From Wyeomyia smithii (taxonomy: Eukaryota; Arthropoda; Insecta; Diptera; Culicidae), in assembly GCF_029784165.1 (NCBI RefSeq), contig NC_073695.1, positions 160,571,622 through 160,635,621 of the forward strand: a stretch of 64,000 bases of DNA. Direction: 5' to 3'. The first letter of the stretch is position 1. Each line of letters opens with the position of its first letter. This document shows positions 45,899 through 59,137 of the stretch, piece by piece. A model generated the notes under the pieces. It made no database searches and had not been told where the DNA came from. It saw only the letters and a list, made by a program, of their open reading frames with translations. The position numbers and the translations under genes were made by a program.

Positions 45899-46912
45899 TT
45901 TTTCAAACTGTTCAATTAACAAAACGCTGAAGAGTCTTGAGTAAACCAAATTACGCTCTGGTTTATTTTTTGTTAATCTTTGCATAATTTTATAAAAAAC
46001 ACAAGATTTAAGCGTTCGTTATTTTTACAGTTTAAAAATTCAAATTTGTTTGAGCATACAAAACACAGTTTCAAGTAAATGCATACATGAATTTTTGCCT
46101 TGAGCTTTTGTAAAATAGATGACTTTCTAATATTTCAAGCTCCTCACCCACCACTTCGCTTGATCCAAAATAATTTGCTTTCTCATGATTGGACGCGTTG
46201 CTCCCACATCGATAAAATCGCGATATATATACTCATCATTAACATTTGTATGTCAACCGCGTAAAATCCGGAATTCGCGTAAAAATAGCCGCGTAAAATA
46301 ACCTGCGTAAAAAACCCGTGTAAAAAGCGACCTTAGTGTATTACGAAAATTTTATGACCTATAAGAAAGCGTGATTAATTAGTTACATATCATTTCGCAC
46401 CTGCTTGGTGAAACAATAACCGGAATTTCTTGGGGGAAAGGCTTAGTATTGTTTAGAACGCACTTTCGGGAAATAAATTTCGAGAAAATTTTACCCTCGG
46501 AGAATCAAATTTCGGGGAAAAGTTACATTTGAGGAACCGAAACTCGGGAAAATGGTACATTGGGGGATTCGAAATTCGGGGAAATGAATTTCGGGGAAGT
46601 GGTACATTCGGGGAAACAGAACATTCGAGGATATAACATTCGGGAAAATATCATTCGAGAAGTTGTGTTTCGGGAAAATGACTTTCGGCTTTTATCAAAC
46701 TTTACTCATTTCTCCAAATTTAATATACTTTTTACTTTTTTTTGTCATTTGGAAACTTGTTTGATCAAATTTGATTGAGTTTTGACTGAGTTAGAAGAAT
46801 TTTTCGAAAATATGAACAATTGCACCGGGCATGCAAGGGTTAACTTTGACAGGTATGTGAATCATGCAAAAGTTGCTTTTAAGGACACGCTAACATTACC
46901 TAGTGTTGTAAG
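45899..46912 (+). repeat. Flank segment T, copy 3 of 3
   Basis: Same as 38894-39934 and 42764-43806, with a ~30-bp difference near 46722. Continues into the 3' flank of the intact ZCCHC4. Confidence 0.85.
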
Positions 46913-47497
46913 AGCAATATCTTTTGATTAGTAATGTTTATCACGAATTTTCAGGTGATCAATTTCACCCCATTCCACGGTACAGTAATAACACACTGGC
47001 TTGTGTACAAGCCACAGGTTGAAACATATTGGATATTAGACAATTTCTCAATTATTTTGGATATTAGCCAAAATTGTTTTACATTTGCTGCCTTTCCAAA
47101 TGCATGTTTTGGCAATCGACTTTCGTAGGGACCTTGTTTAGGGTGTGAACTATCACGAGAAACTGTTTTCTCGATTTTGGTAAAAATGGCATATTAGCCA
47201 ATTTTTGAATTATGGGCAGAGATGCATGTAAGAAGTAAATTGATTAAAACTCTTTGATTGAAAATGCCTAGCCACATCGATTAAAATCATCCAAATAATT
47301 TTGGAAAGTGTAGTGTTTTAAAAAGCTAACCTTTGAAAAAAAAACAAGCTTTTATTTCTCCATCCTTCTTTGAAAAATAAACTAAAAAAAATAACAAAAA
47401 AAGTGCGGAAAGCAAAAATGTTTGGACAATGTCACAAAATATCAAAAAGTACTATATCGTGCTGGAGTCCCATTTTGAAAAAATAGCAAAAAAAGGT
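46913..47497. other. 3' flank / 3' UTR of ZCCHC4
   Basis: Non-coding, AT-rich. The part next to the stop codon up to the AATAAA at 47356-47351 is the likely 3' UTR; beyond it nothing is recognised. Confidence 0.6.
47351..47356 (-). terminator. Polyadenylation signal AATAAA of ZCCHC4
   Basis: AATAAA on the minus strand about 142 nt beyond the ZCCHC4 stop at 47498. A natural position for a short insect 3' UTR. Confidence 0.55.
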
Positions 47498-49010
47498 TTA
47501 TGTGTTAAGAACATTATTATATTTCCCAAGAAAATATTTTTCTTTCAAAGCAATCTTGCGTTCGGGACATTTTTTGATTATATGTGTTTTTTTCCCGCAC
47601 ACCATACAACCGCTATAATGCCGTTTAATTTCTTTGAAGTGCTTCCAAAAGCTACACGTCAATTCAACGTGTCCTTTGTTCATACAAATGCGACAGGTGA
47701 TTTGCGTTTGGTAAAAATGGCAGTCATGTTTTTGGGCGCATCTACCGCATTTATTGCAGTGTTTATAGTTTGGTTTAACGCACCAATTACATTTAACGCA
47801 ATGCTTATATGTTGCACCGTTTTTTGATGCACACATGCTACAAATTGAGCAGTGTATATTTGTCTTGTGAACACTTTTGTTGCATTCGTAGCAAAATTTA
47901 TAACCTTGGTTTGAAGGTAATTCAAAGGATTCTAATGGCACATTGGTAAAAAATCTAACTGGAGATCCGTTTTTCAATCCTTTTTTGCCGTTATGATATC
48001 TTCTGTGATTCGTGTAAGAAACGTGATAGTCAGATATCTCCATTGAAGGTAATTCATTTTTAATATAAGCTTCCATGAAATATGGAAAAACCCAAAAGAC
48101 TGGTAATACATGTTGAACCAACGAATTGGTTGTGTTATAGAGTTGATTTATCTTAACAATGGTGTTTGCCAATAGTTCTGTCCGGCATCCAAAAGGAGGG
48201 TCTGTGAAAATGCATAAGCGATCCTTTTGTCTAAAATACAAATTAAATAATTGCGAGATATTTAAATCATTTATATTTTAACTCACTCATTAGTTTGTAA
48301 AAACGAAATAAATACATCTTGAGCCGCTGATCCTCCAAAAAAGTGATGGTTGAACATATTGTATTGCAAGAAAGAAGTTGCATCGTAAAAACACTCGAAC
48401 CTCTTATCAATATCTAATAACAATGATTTTGTTGCAGTGCTTGTTAATAAATATTCGTGTAATCTCGGTGCTCCTAAGCTGATTATTTTTGTAATTTTTA
48501 GCTGTTCGATTATTCCTTCTATACAGATTAGTGTGTCATCAGAAAAAAAATATTGCGCCTCAATACCATCATCAGTAAGCGGAGTGAGGAGAAATCGTGC
48601 AGGCTGTCTTAAAACATCTTCTCTCAAGTTCAAGATAATCTTGTGGTTATTATGACTTTCTATGTTCAATTTTAATACTAAACGCTGGCATTTTACACAA
48701 AAGAATTTTTGCGAAGCTTCAGTATTGCGAACCTATAAAACAACAAACAAAATGATATTATACCAAACATTTAGAAGCTGTCCTACCTTGATTACCTGTG
48801 TAATGTTGCATGTATTATTATATACTATTTCTGAACTGTCGATTTGGTCAGACGAGGTATAAAAACTACATTTCCCGTCTCGACTTGCGCTACACCCGTA
48901 GTACTTACATACAATACTTCCATTTGGATGATTTCTTTGGAATAATACAGTTGGACCATGTTTACAAGAGGGATTGCTATTGATCTCGTCCAAAATCAAC
49001 GTATGAGAGG
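47498..49010 (-). CDS. ZCCHC4: ZCCHC4 homologue, rRNA N6-adenosine methyltransferase (first exon not found)
   Basis: Three exons on the minus strand: 49010-48796, 48732-48287 and 48230-47498 (stop), with GT-AG introns whose phases agree (phase 0, then phase 2 restoring a Glu codon). Exon 2 carries a GRF zinc finger (SCKHGPTVLFQRNHPNG, CKYYGCSASRDGKCSFY). Exon 3 carries a FCVKC pair and the start of the methyltransferase fold. Exon 4 starts with the catalytic DPPF (FTDPPFGC) and has a DHHC-like Cys/His cluster and two CCHC knuckles (CRICMNKGHVELTC, CMVCGKKTHIIKKC). This order is that of ZCCHC4, which in humans makes m6A in 28S rRNA. The N-terminal exon must lie beyond the (TA)n tract and was not identified. 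The 3' half is duplicated at 44396. Confidence 0.92.
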
Positions 49011-49017
49011 CTGTAAA

Positions 49018-50281
<1,264 letters not shown>

Positions 50282-50335
50282 TGAAAAAACCTAAATTAAT
50301 CCACCTAGCGGTCAGGCCCAGCCTTTCTCATTCAA
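50282..50335 (-). repeat. Right end of repeat family F (fragment)
   Basis: Minus-strand match to 6775-6820 (GACCGCTAGGTGGATTAATT block and AATGAGAAAGGC). Only the end of the family is present. Confidence 0.7.
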
Positions 50336-50339
50336 ACTA

Positions 50340-50870
50340 TTTATTCGTATGATAGTTTGAGACCCCTACCTCTTCTGGAAGGGAGGAGTCCCATACAAAT
50401 GAAACATAAATTTCTGCACAACTCAAGAACAAACCAAGCGAATAAAACCGAATTTGGCATGTGGATGTTTTAAGGGGTAACAAGTATGTCCATAATAGTT
50501 GGATGAAACACAAATTTGTGCACATCTCGAGAACTAATCAACCAAATGGAACAAAATTTGGCAGGGAAATGTTTTTAGTGGTAACAAATATGTACATAAT
50601 GGTTTGAAACCCGACTCCCTCTTCTATAAGGGAGGGATCCCATGAAAATGAAACACAAATTTCGCACAGCTCAAGAACCAATCAAGAAAATACAACCAAA
50701 CTTGGTATGTGAATGTTTTTAGAGGTAACAAATATGTCCATAATGGTTTGACGCCCCTCCCTCTTCTGGAAGTACATGTTTCTTCACAAATTTCTGCACA
50801 TCTCGCGAACTAATCAACTAAATTGAACCATATTGGCAGGTGAATGTTTTTAGTGGTAACAAATATGTTC
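50340..50870. repeat. Tandem ~150-bp repeat (Helitron-type body)
   Basis: Units contain GTTTGA.ACCCCTCC, a TCTGGAAGGGAGGGG block, CATACAAATGAAACACAAATT and CATCTCGAGAACTAATCAAC. The same units follow the Helitron-like 5' end at 53540, so this array is the inner part of the same family. No genes: the open frames are repeat read-through. Confidence 0.8.
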
Positions 50871-52060
50871 CATAATCGACCTCAGACAACATTTTGGATT
50901 GTAAGATGGCAACTTCCGGTTTCTGGAAAACAGCCGAAAATGGCCGATTTCCACCCAATATAATAATATCCGGATCTAGAATAATACTCAGGAGCTAAAA
51001 TCGACCACAGATAGCGTTTCAAATTCTAAGATGGCGACTTCCAGTTTCTGAAAACAGCAGAAAATGACCAAATACCACCCAATATTAGTTTTTCTTTAAC
51101 CAGTATGCCGTTCAAAATCCAGAAATTGCCTCCAAATGCCATTATGAAATCCAAAATGGCGACTTCCGGTGTCGGAAAAACAGCGGCAAATGACCAAATA
51201 CCATCCAATATGGATATTTCCGGAACTGTAATTATGCACTGGAGCCACAAATCGACTTCAGACAACATTTTGAATTGTGAGATGGCAACTTCCGGTTTCT
51301 GGAAAACAGCCTGAAATGGACGATTCCCATTAAATATTAATATTTCTGGAACCAGAAAGATGCACAGAAGCTAAAAATTGATCACAGACACAATCTTGAA
51401 TTGTATGATGGTGACTTCCGGTGTCTGGCAAACAGCCGGAAATGACCAAATACCATTCAATATGAATGTTTTTGGAACCAGAATTACGCCCAGATGACAG
51501 AAATTGATTTCACAGGCAATTTTAAAGTCCAAAATGACGACTCTCGGCTTATGAAAAACAGTCCAAAGTGACCAAATATCACCCAATTTGAGTTTTTCTT
51601 TAACCAGTATCCTAAATACCATTTTGAAATCCAAGATGGCGACTACCGGTTTGTGAAAAACAGCCTAAAATAAACAAATACTATCCAATATGAGTATTTC
51701 TGGAACCAGAATGATGCAAGGAGCTAACATTTGACCTCAGGCATCATTTTGAATTGCTAAATGGCAACTTATAGGCAACAGTCGGAAATGACCGAATAAT
51801 ACTGAATATGGATATTTCCGTAAACGTGATGATGCATAGAAACCAAACATTGACCCTGGACACTATTTTGAATTTGAAGTCGACCACTTTTAGTTTCTGG
51901 AAAACAACCAATAATACCTCCCAATATGGGTATTTCCGGTGTCAGATTGATGCCAGATAGTCTGCTGATAATGACAGAATACCACCCAATATGAATATAT
52001 TCAGAATTAAGGCGATGTACAGGAGCCAAAAGACGAGGATGTTGTCATTTCGATAGAACC
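50871..52060. repeat. Tandem ~124-bp repeat array
   Basis: About nine diverged monomers of the type at 1-430, following the ~150-bp units in the same order as at 53655-55830. The shared tail to about 52155 (ATTCGTCGTGCATTTGCAGA) matches the end of the 53540 copy. Confidence 0.85.
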
Positions 52061-52159
52061 AATCATTTCAAACGATTTGTTATTTGACTTTGATCATATC
52101 CTATGGCCGATTCGTCGTGCATTTGCAGACTTCAAACAAACCGCAAGGAATCAATGAAC

Positions 52160-53234
52160 TTGGAACGTTCAAATAGTACGACACCACATTTAAATTATGT
52201 TGAGGCCACATATATCGATCAAAGCAGGTATAGTTTTAAATAGTCTTTGAATTTCTCTTCTTTCCATAACTTTTGAGCCACATATCAAATTGTTATGAAG
52301 TTTGTTATTTGTAAGTTTGAGAGATGACTCGTTCGTATGACACTAGTTATGTTCAAATAAGTCATGTAATCTTTGAGATAATAGACTTTCGTTGTTTTAT
52401 TAACAATTTAATAGATAACGGTTACTTAAGTTCGATTATAATCAAATGACATGGGAACGTGTAGGGCAGCCAAACTTTGAAACCACGTGTTCAATCATAA
52501 TTCATCAGTTAACCCTTAACTAGCCCGCTAATCTGATAATAATAATCAAATCGGTTGTGTAGTTTCTGAGATAATGAAGTTTCGTGTGAAAATCACGGCA
52601 CATTACAAATGAAGTTACAGTTCGATTACAGTAAAATTCAATAGGGTCTTCTGAGGCAGCTAGACCATTCATTTGACACTAATTTTGTGGAAATCGTGTC
52701 GGCCATCTCTGAGAAAAGTGAGTGAGTCCAAGTAGTCTTCGGAGTATGTTCCTTTGCATAGCTGGATTTCACATTTTTAAACATAACAGGCAAAGTAATA
52801 GTCCGATTGCAATACAAATCAATAGGATCTTATGGGGCAATTAGACCTTCCATTTGACACTGATTTTATGAAAATCGGTACAGCCATCTCTGAGAAACAT
52901 GAGTGAGATTAAACAGTCTTCAGAACACGTTTCTTTTAATAACTTTTGAACCACAAGTTCAATCTATATGAAATTCAAAACTTAAGGGTTTTCTAGGTAG
53001 CCCGTTCTTTTGAAACCAAATTCCGTTCAAATCGGTTGTGTAGTTTCTGAGATATTGATGTTTCATGATTTTCACATTTTTAAACATAACCTCTCAACTA
53101 AAAATCCGATTACAATAAAATTCAATAGGGTCTTATGGGGCAACTAGACCTTTCATTTGCAATTAATTTCATGAAAATCGGTCCAGCCATCTCTGAGAAA
53201 AGTGAGTGAGAATAAAAATCTGCACATACACACA

Positions 53235-53288
<54 letters not shown>

Positions 53289-53460
53289 GAAAATGTTCAG
53301 CTCGTCGAGCTGAGTCGAGTGATATATGCCATTCGGCCCTTTGGAGCACTTTTATACTTTCGGTTTTGCAAGTGATTGCTATATCTTCTAGGAGAGGGGC
53401 AAAACCTAAATTAATCCACCTAGCGGTCAGACCCAACCTTTCTCATTCAAACTTTTATTT
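52160..53460 (-). repeat. Repeat family F, inverted copy
   Basis: Reverse-complement match to about 5388-6800, including the subrepeats, the CA microsatellite at 53224-53285 and both end blocks. It is joined directly to the 124-bp array tail at about 52155. Confidence 0.8.
53224..53285. repeat. (CA)n microsatellite
   Basis: Nearly pure CA run with two TA interruptions, part of repeat family F. Confidence 0.95.
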
Positions 53461-53539
53461 GTAAAAATAGATTTACATGAACGCTTCAATCCAATAAATG
53501 AATATTCACTTTTAAGGTTCTAGAATATAGATGTTGTAA

Positions 53540-55915
53540 TCTATACATATAAATATGCAGTCCGGTCTGTCTGTCTGATCCATATAGGCTCAAAAACTAC
53601 CGAACCGATCGACGTGAAAATTTGTATGTACGGGTTTTTGGTGCCAATAAAGGTTCCTATGATAGTTTGAGACCCCTCCGTTTTCTGAAAGGGAAAGGTC
53701 CCATACAAATGAAATAGAAATTTCAGCACAACTCAAGAACAAACCAAGCAAATGAAACCGAATTTGGCATGTGGATGTTTTAAGGGGTAACAAGTATGTA
53801 CATAATAGTTGGAAGCTGCTTCCTTTTCTGGAAGGGAGGGGTTCCATACAAATGAAACACAAATTTCTGCACATCTCGAGAACTAATCAACTAAATGGAA
53901 CCAAATTTGGCGGGTAAATGTTTTTAGTGGTAAAAAATATGTCCATAATATTTTGACACCACTCTTTCTTTTGAAAGGGAGGGGTGCCATACAAATGTAA
54001 CACAAATTTCTGCACATCTCGAGAACTAACCTAGTAAATGAAACCAAATTTAGCATGTGACTGTTTTTAGGGGTAACAAATATGACCATAATGGTTCGAC
54101 ACCCCTCCCTTTTCTGGAAGGGAGAAATTCCATACAAATGATACACAGATTTCTGCCCATCTCGAGAGCTAACCAACTAAATGGAACCATATTTGGCAAG
54201 TGAAAATTTTTAGTGGTAAAAAATTTGTTCCATAATCGACCTCAGGCAACGTTTTGGATTGTAAGATGGCAACTTCCGGTTTCTGGAAAACAGCCAAAAA
54301 TGGCCGATTTCCACCCAATATAATAATAACCTGATCTAGAATGATACACAGGAGCAAAAATCGATCGAAATTGTCTTCAAATACCATTATGAAATCCAAA
54401 ATGGCAACTTTCAGTTTCGGAAAAACAGCGGCAAACGACCAAATGCCACCCAATATGGGTATTTCCGGAACCGTAATGATGCACTGGAGCCACAAATCGA
54501 CTTCAAACAACATTTTGAATTGTAAGACGGCAACTTCCGGATTCTGGAAAACAGCTTGAAATGGACGATTCTCATTAAATATGAGTATCTCCGGAACCAG
54601 AAAGATGGACAGAAGCTCAAAATTGATCACAGACACAATCTTGAATTTTAAGATAGTGACTTCCGGTGTCTGGAAAAAAGCCGGGAATGACCAAATATCA
54701 TTCAATATGAATGTTTTCGGAATCAGAATTAAGCCCAGATGACAGAAATTGATTTCACAGGCAACTTTAAAGTACAAAATGATGACTTTCGGTTTCTGAA
54801 AAACAGCCCAAAGTGACCAAATACCACCCAATATGAGTATCTCTGGAGCCAGAATGTTGCAAGAAGCTAAAAATTTACCTCAGGCACCATTATGAATTGT
54901 AGGATGGCAACTTCTGGTTTCTGGAAAACATCCAAAAATGGCCGATTTTCGTCTAACATGAGTATCTCCGAATCTAGAATGATACACAGCAGCTGAAATC
55001 GACTACAGATTCCATTTTGGATTCTAGGTTGGCGACTTCCGGTTCCTGGGAAACAGCCGGAAATGATCGAATAACACCCAATATGGGTGTTTCTTCAACC
55101 AGAATGGCGCTCAGAGGCCAGAAATTATCTTAAATACCATTTTGAAATCCAAGATGGCAACTATCGGTTTGTGAAAAACAGCCTAAAATAAACAAATGCT
55201 ATCCAATATGAGTAGGGTAATCGCTCCATTATTCATCTCAACAGCTTGGTGCACCTATATTCATCTTATTTCTCTCATTTGTCCAATTTACCATCAAATT
55301 TCTACAAATTTTTGAAAGTAAATCTATTTGCATCTCGATTTTCTCAAGTGGCTGAAAAGTTTACGTTGAAAATATGGTAAAATTTGACGATAAATTGATC
55401 AAAGAGGCGCGATGAGATGAATATAGGTACTGAGATGAATATAGGAGCGGTTACCCTATCTCTGGAACCAGAATGATGCAAGGAGCTAACAATTGACCTC
55501 AGGCACCATTTTGAATTGCTAAATGGCAACTTTTAGGAAACAGTCGAAAATGACCGAATAATACTCAATATGGATATTTCCGTAATCGAGATGATGCATA
55601 GAAACCAAACATTGACCCTGGACACCATTTTGAATTTAAAGACGACCACTTTTAGTTTCTGGAAAACAACCAAAATAACTAAATACCTCCCAATATGGGT
55701 ATTTCCGGTGTTAGATTGATGCCAGAAAATCTGCTGAAAATGACCGAATACCACCCGATATGAATATATTCAGAATTAGGGCGATGTACAGAAACCAAAA
55801 GTCGAGGATGTTGTCATTTCGATAAAACCAATCATTTCAAACGATTTGTTATTTGACTTTGATTATATCCTTTGGCCGATTCGTCGTGCATTTGCAGATT
55901 TTAAACACATCGCAA
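53540..55915 (+). mobile_element. Helitron-like non-autonomous element with two internal arrays, 3' cut off
   Basis: Starts with TCTATACATATAAATATG after an A, in line with a Helitron 5' TC end. A block with AAAACTACCGAACCGATCGA, the ~150-bp units (53655-54235) and the 124-bp units (54235-55830) follow. The 3' part is lost at 55915, where Jockey copy 2 begins. The expected hairpin and CTAG end are seen in the copy at 1-524. A 242-bp MITE sits inside at 55215. The Helitron call rests on terminal motifs and structure only. Confidence 0.55.
55215..55456. mobile_element. MITE (GGGTAAYCGCTCC ends, TA TSD)
   Basis: Inverted ends GGGTAATCGCTCC and GGGTAACCGCTCC, flanked by TA (55213-55214, 55457-55458). 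Removing the element restores the array monomer GAGTATCTCTGGA seen at 54836, a direct empty-site proof. Subterminal ATTCATCTCA motifs repeat at both ends. Non-coding. Confidence 0.92.
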
Positions 55916-56115
55916 AGAGCGTCTTGAACTGTCCTACAGATCAGACGTGTTTTCGGTTGCTTGTGGACTGGTCTTTGACTGCCTATAGCTTCAAAGTTTA
56001 TGTTTTGTCAGTGTGTCTTTTAAAGACTACCTGAAAGCTATTTCCCATCAGTCATTCTCAAGACTACCTACTTTTGAATTTAACGTTTGTTTTAACTTTT
56101 TTCGTATCACCTGAA

Positions 56116-57900
56116 ATGGCAGGACGGAAAAAGAAACCTCGCATCGCTGCGGGGAGGAAAACAGAGGCATCTCTTTCTGACACTTCGAGTGTCTGTAGTG
56201 ACAATCCTTTTGATATTTTGCCTGAGAAAGAAGCTTGTGAAATGGAAGTTATTAGTAATGAAACTATACAAAATGTAAATTCCTTCGAAAAGGAGAAAGT
56301 TCCACCTATTGTGGTAACTATTTATTCTGAATTTAATATTTTCAAAAAGAAACTTTCAACGTTTGTTTCTGACGTTAATGTTACCTATCAAAATAGTCGT
56401 AGAGGCGAATGCCGCTTATTAGCCGACTCTATAAAGGGTCGTAATCGTCTTATTCAGTATTTAACTGAAAAGATGTATAATTTTTTTACATATGACACTA
56501 AGAGCGCCAAGCCGTTCAAGGTCGTATTGAAAGGTCTCACCAACGATCAAACCGTTGATGAGATCAAACTTACTTTAACAGAATTACTTGGCATAGCCCC
56601 TACCCAAGTAATTCTAATGAAACAAAAATCACGAGGCGAAAGCAGTCAGCGAACTGGAATTTCCCTTCTTAATTATTCAATTTATTTTAACCGCAGTGAA
56701 ATTAAAAATTTGAAATTTTTGGACAAAGCACATGCTATTCACAGTAACTATTCGCTAACTGGGCGCTCGCTAACTGGGAGGATTCCCAGTTAAAAAAGAC
56801 AACAAACGTCAAATATCTAAACGAACGGGGGGCATGTGGATTGGGAACGAAAACTGAAAAATTAAACGGCCCGATAGCCTTGGAATGTGCTAGTGGCCGA
56901 TCAAATAAACAAATAAAAAATAAAATTAAAGTTTTTCTAATCGAGCATATTTAAAATACAAAACCAATAATATAGCTGATAAATGTACTCGCTATATAAA
57001 ACTAAAGTTTAAAAGCTTTATTTGAGAGATAAGTTTTTAGTTTTGGCTTCTCTATTTGGTGATCAACTTGAGAACGAAAGCCTTTTATGAAGTTGTCCCG
57101 AATCAGCGTTATCCATCGAACTCCCCCTCGTCGTTGAGATGATATCCCAGTTAGCGAGCTGATTTCAATAACTGGGAAGAGCTCGTCTCCTAGTTAGCGA
57201 ACAGTTGCTGTATAATGTTCGAGTGAAATGGGAATTGTATCAAAAGTTTGGCGGAGGTGAAAAGCATATCACCCAATGCCGTACTTGCCAACGTTATGGC
57301 CATGGTTCAAAATTCTGTAACATGGACCAAAAATGTCTTATTTGTGAAGATTCTTCTCACAAAAAGGACACATGTCCTGTAAAAGAGAGTAAAAATTTTC
57401 GCTGTGCGAATTGTAACGGCAACCATATGTCAAATTTTTATCAATGCCCAGTCCGTTTAGCAATTGTTAAGGCAAGGCAAGGTGAACAAAATTCAATTTC
57501 CCAACCAAAACAAACTTCAAAACAAAATTCTACAAGCGTACCAATAACGCCCACTTCTTCTACCCCTCTGCATACTCGTTTAACATATGCACAGGTTACA
57601 GGTAGTTCGAACATTCTACCGCCAAATGTTGGTAGTTCGTAAATGACCGCTAATATGGGTAAGCAAAACACGCTAAAAAATAATTGTACACCTATTACCC
57701 CAGCTAATAATGCTACCGAAAATATTTTTTCTAATGACAACTGCCTGGGGCCTATTACGGCAGGTAAACTTTCTTTTCTGCAACAATCAATATTCGATCT
57801 TATGAACACCATGTTGCAAACAAAAGAAGCCATCCAAATAAGTACAAATTTTACAATTAAAATTGATTCTAATTTGAAATTTAGCAATGATTTTAAATAA
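56116..57900 (+). pseudogene. Jockey ORF1 (gag-like), split by a MITE
   Basis: ATG 56116 gives MAGRKKKPRIAAGRKTEASL and an N-terminal gag domain with LADSIKGRNRLIQYLTEK and FKVVLKGLTNDQTVDEIK, an RRM/PRE_C2HC-type core. The MITE at 56742-57210 cuts the frame within KAHAI. It resumes with YNVRVKWELYQKFGGGEKH and the three zinc knuckles (CRTCQRYGHGSKFC and following). An in-frame TAA at 57640-57642 is a single-base nonsense change relative to copy 1 (AAA). The natural stop is at 57898-57900, overlapping the ORF2 ATG. Confidence 0.9.
56742..57210. mobile_element. pogo/Tigger-like MITE, 469 bp, inside Jockey ORF1
   Basis: Termini CAGTAACTATTCGCTAACTG (left) and CAGCAACTGTTCGCTAACTA (right, reverse complement), each followed inside by a second CGCTAACTGGG block. 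CAGY-AACY-TTCG-TAAC ends are typical of pogo/Tigger elements. TA follows the right end; the left flank is mutated. Copy 1 (19404-19415) shows the site without it. Confidence 0.82.
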
Positions 57901-58784
57901 AACAATCAAAATTTTAAATTGGAATGCTCGCTCATTGAAGGCCAATGAGAATGAGCTTTTTAATTTGTTAACAGTAAATAATGTGCATATTGCAATTATT
58001 ACTGAAACATTTTTGAAACCTAGCATTAAAGTAAAATATGATCCCAATTACGTGGTTCATAGATATGATAGGATTCAGGGTTCCGGTGATGGAGTTGCAA
58101 TTGTTATTCATCGCCGAATCAAACATCGTGCTCTTCCCCATCTTGAGACGAAAGTTGTTGAAACTTTGGGAATTGAAGTTCAAACTGAACTTGGGATTTT
58201 ATTTATTGCCGCAGCATATATACCATTTCAATGCACACGCGAGCACAAAAATTATTTTAAAGGTGATTTACAAAAACTCACCAGAAAACGCTCGAAATTT
58301 TTTATAATCGGCGATTTTAACGCTAAACATCGTTCATGGAATAATTCTCAAAGTAATTCCAATGGCAAAATTTTATTCAATGATTGTTCTTCAGGATACT
58401 ATTCAATTTTGTCTCTGAATAGTCCTACATGCTTTTCTTCTGTAAGAAACCCATCAACAATTGATTTGGTGCTAACAGATCAATGTCATGTATGTAGTGA
58501 TTTGATCACACATGCTGACTTTGATTCTGACCATCTTCCAATAACTTTTTCTTTATCACATGAATCAGTTTTAAACCCTATGAGCTCCGTTTTTAATTAT
58601 AACAAAGCTAATTGGGAAAGATACAAAACTCATATTGAAGGAAATTTCAATAATGAGCTTGATTTGCAAAACGAAGTGAATATTGATTCCGCTTTGGAAG
58701 CATTAAAATGTGCAATTGCTGATGCCAGAAATTATTCTGTTCCAAAGGCTCAAGTGAAATTTGATTCACCAATAATTGACGAAA

Positions 58785-59137
58785 GCTGAGCGGGGGCCTA
58801 GTGTGGTTGGTAACGTCTCCACCAACCACGCTCGACGCCTGGGTTCGAATCCCACCGCCGACATAGGTGTCGATGGTTGTGGGGTGGCGTGATCCACTCA
58901 CAACCAACCCAACTGGTCCAGATTCAATCCTAGCCGACACCGGGAGATTTTCTGAGGCGAAAAATCTCTGGGATCACGCCTTCCATCGCATGAGGAAGTA
59001 AAGCCGTTGGCGCCGGTCCGTTAATAAACGGGTCGTGAGTTAGGGACCTGGGTGTGGAGTCGCCTCCCTGGGCGTCGGTAATTGGCCACAACAGTGGCGG
59101 AAATAGACCGACGGAAAATAAGCGAGAATAAAAAAAA
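58785..59137 (+). mobile_element. tRNA-derived SINE, second copy, 14-bp TSD
   Basis: Same family as 16371-16722 with A and B boxes and an A10 tail. Target duplication AATAATTGACGAAA lies at 58771-58784 and 59138-59151. The uninterrupted target occurs once in copy 1 at about 20983-20996, so the empty site is known exactly. It has five extra bases (GCTGA) before the usual GCGGGGGCC start. Confidence 0.96.

Larger units (their letters stand above)
42250..48594. repeat. Tandem segmental duplication (42250-45490 and 45491-48594)
   Basis: Two ~3.1-kb units in direct orientation each contain the PLE 3' end, the pLTR, flank segment T and the 3' part of ZCCHC4. Unit 1 ends at GAGGAGAAA within ZCCHC4 exon 3 and jumps to the PLE sequence CCAAAGCAAGTAAAG that also starts unit 1. 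Unit 2 continues into the rest of ZCCHC4. Identity is near-complete apart from small indels, a ~150-bp deletion in the PLE part of unit 2 and a 25-bp deletion in the pLTR of unit 1, so the duplication is recent. Confidence 0.92.

Noticed and set aside
53122..53436. Minus-strand frame with Val-Cys repeats
   Set aside because: Read-through of the CA microsatellite inside repeat family F.
54169..54831. 220-residue minus-strand open frame with repeated phrases (IWSFxAVFxxPEVAIL)
   Set aside because: Translation of the 124-bp tandem array; periodic peptide from a repeat, with similar frames in the other arrays.
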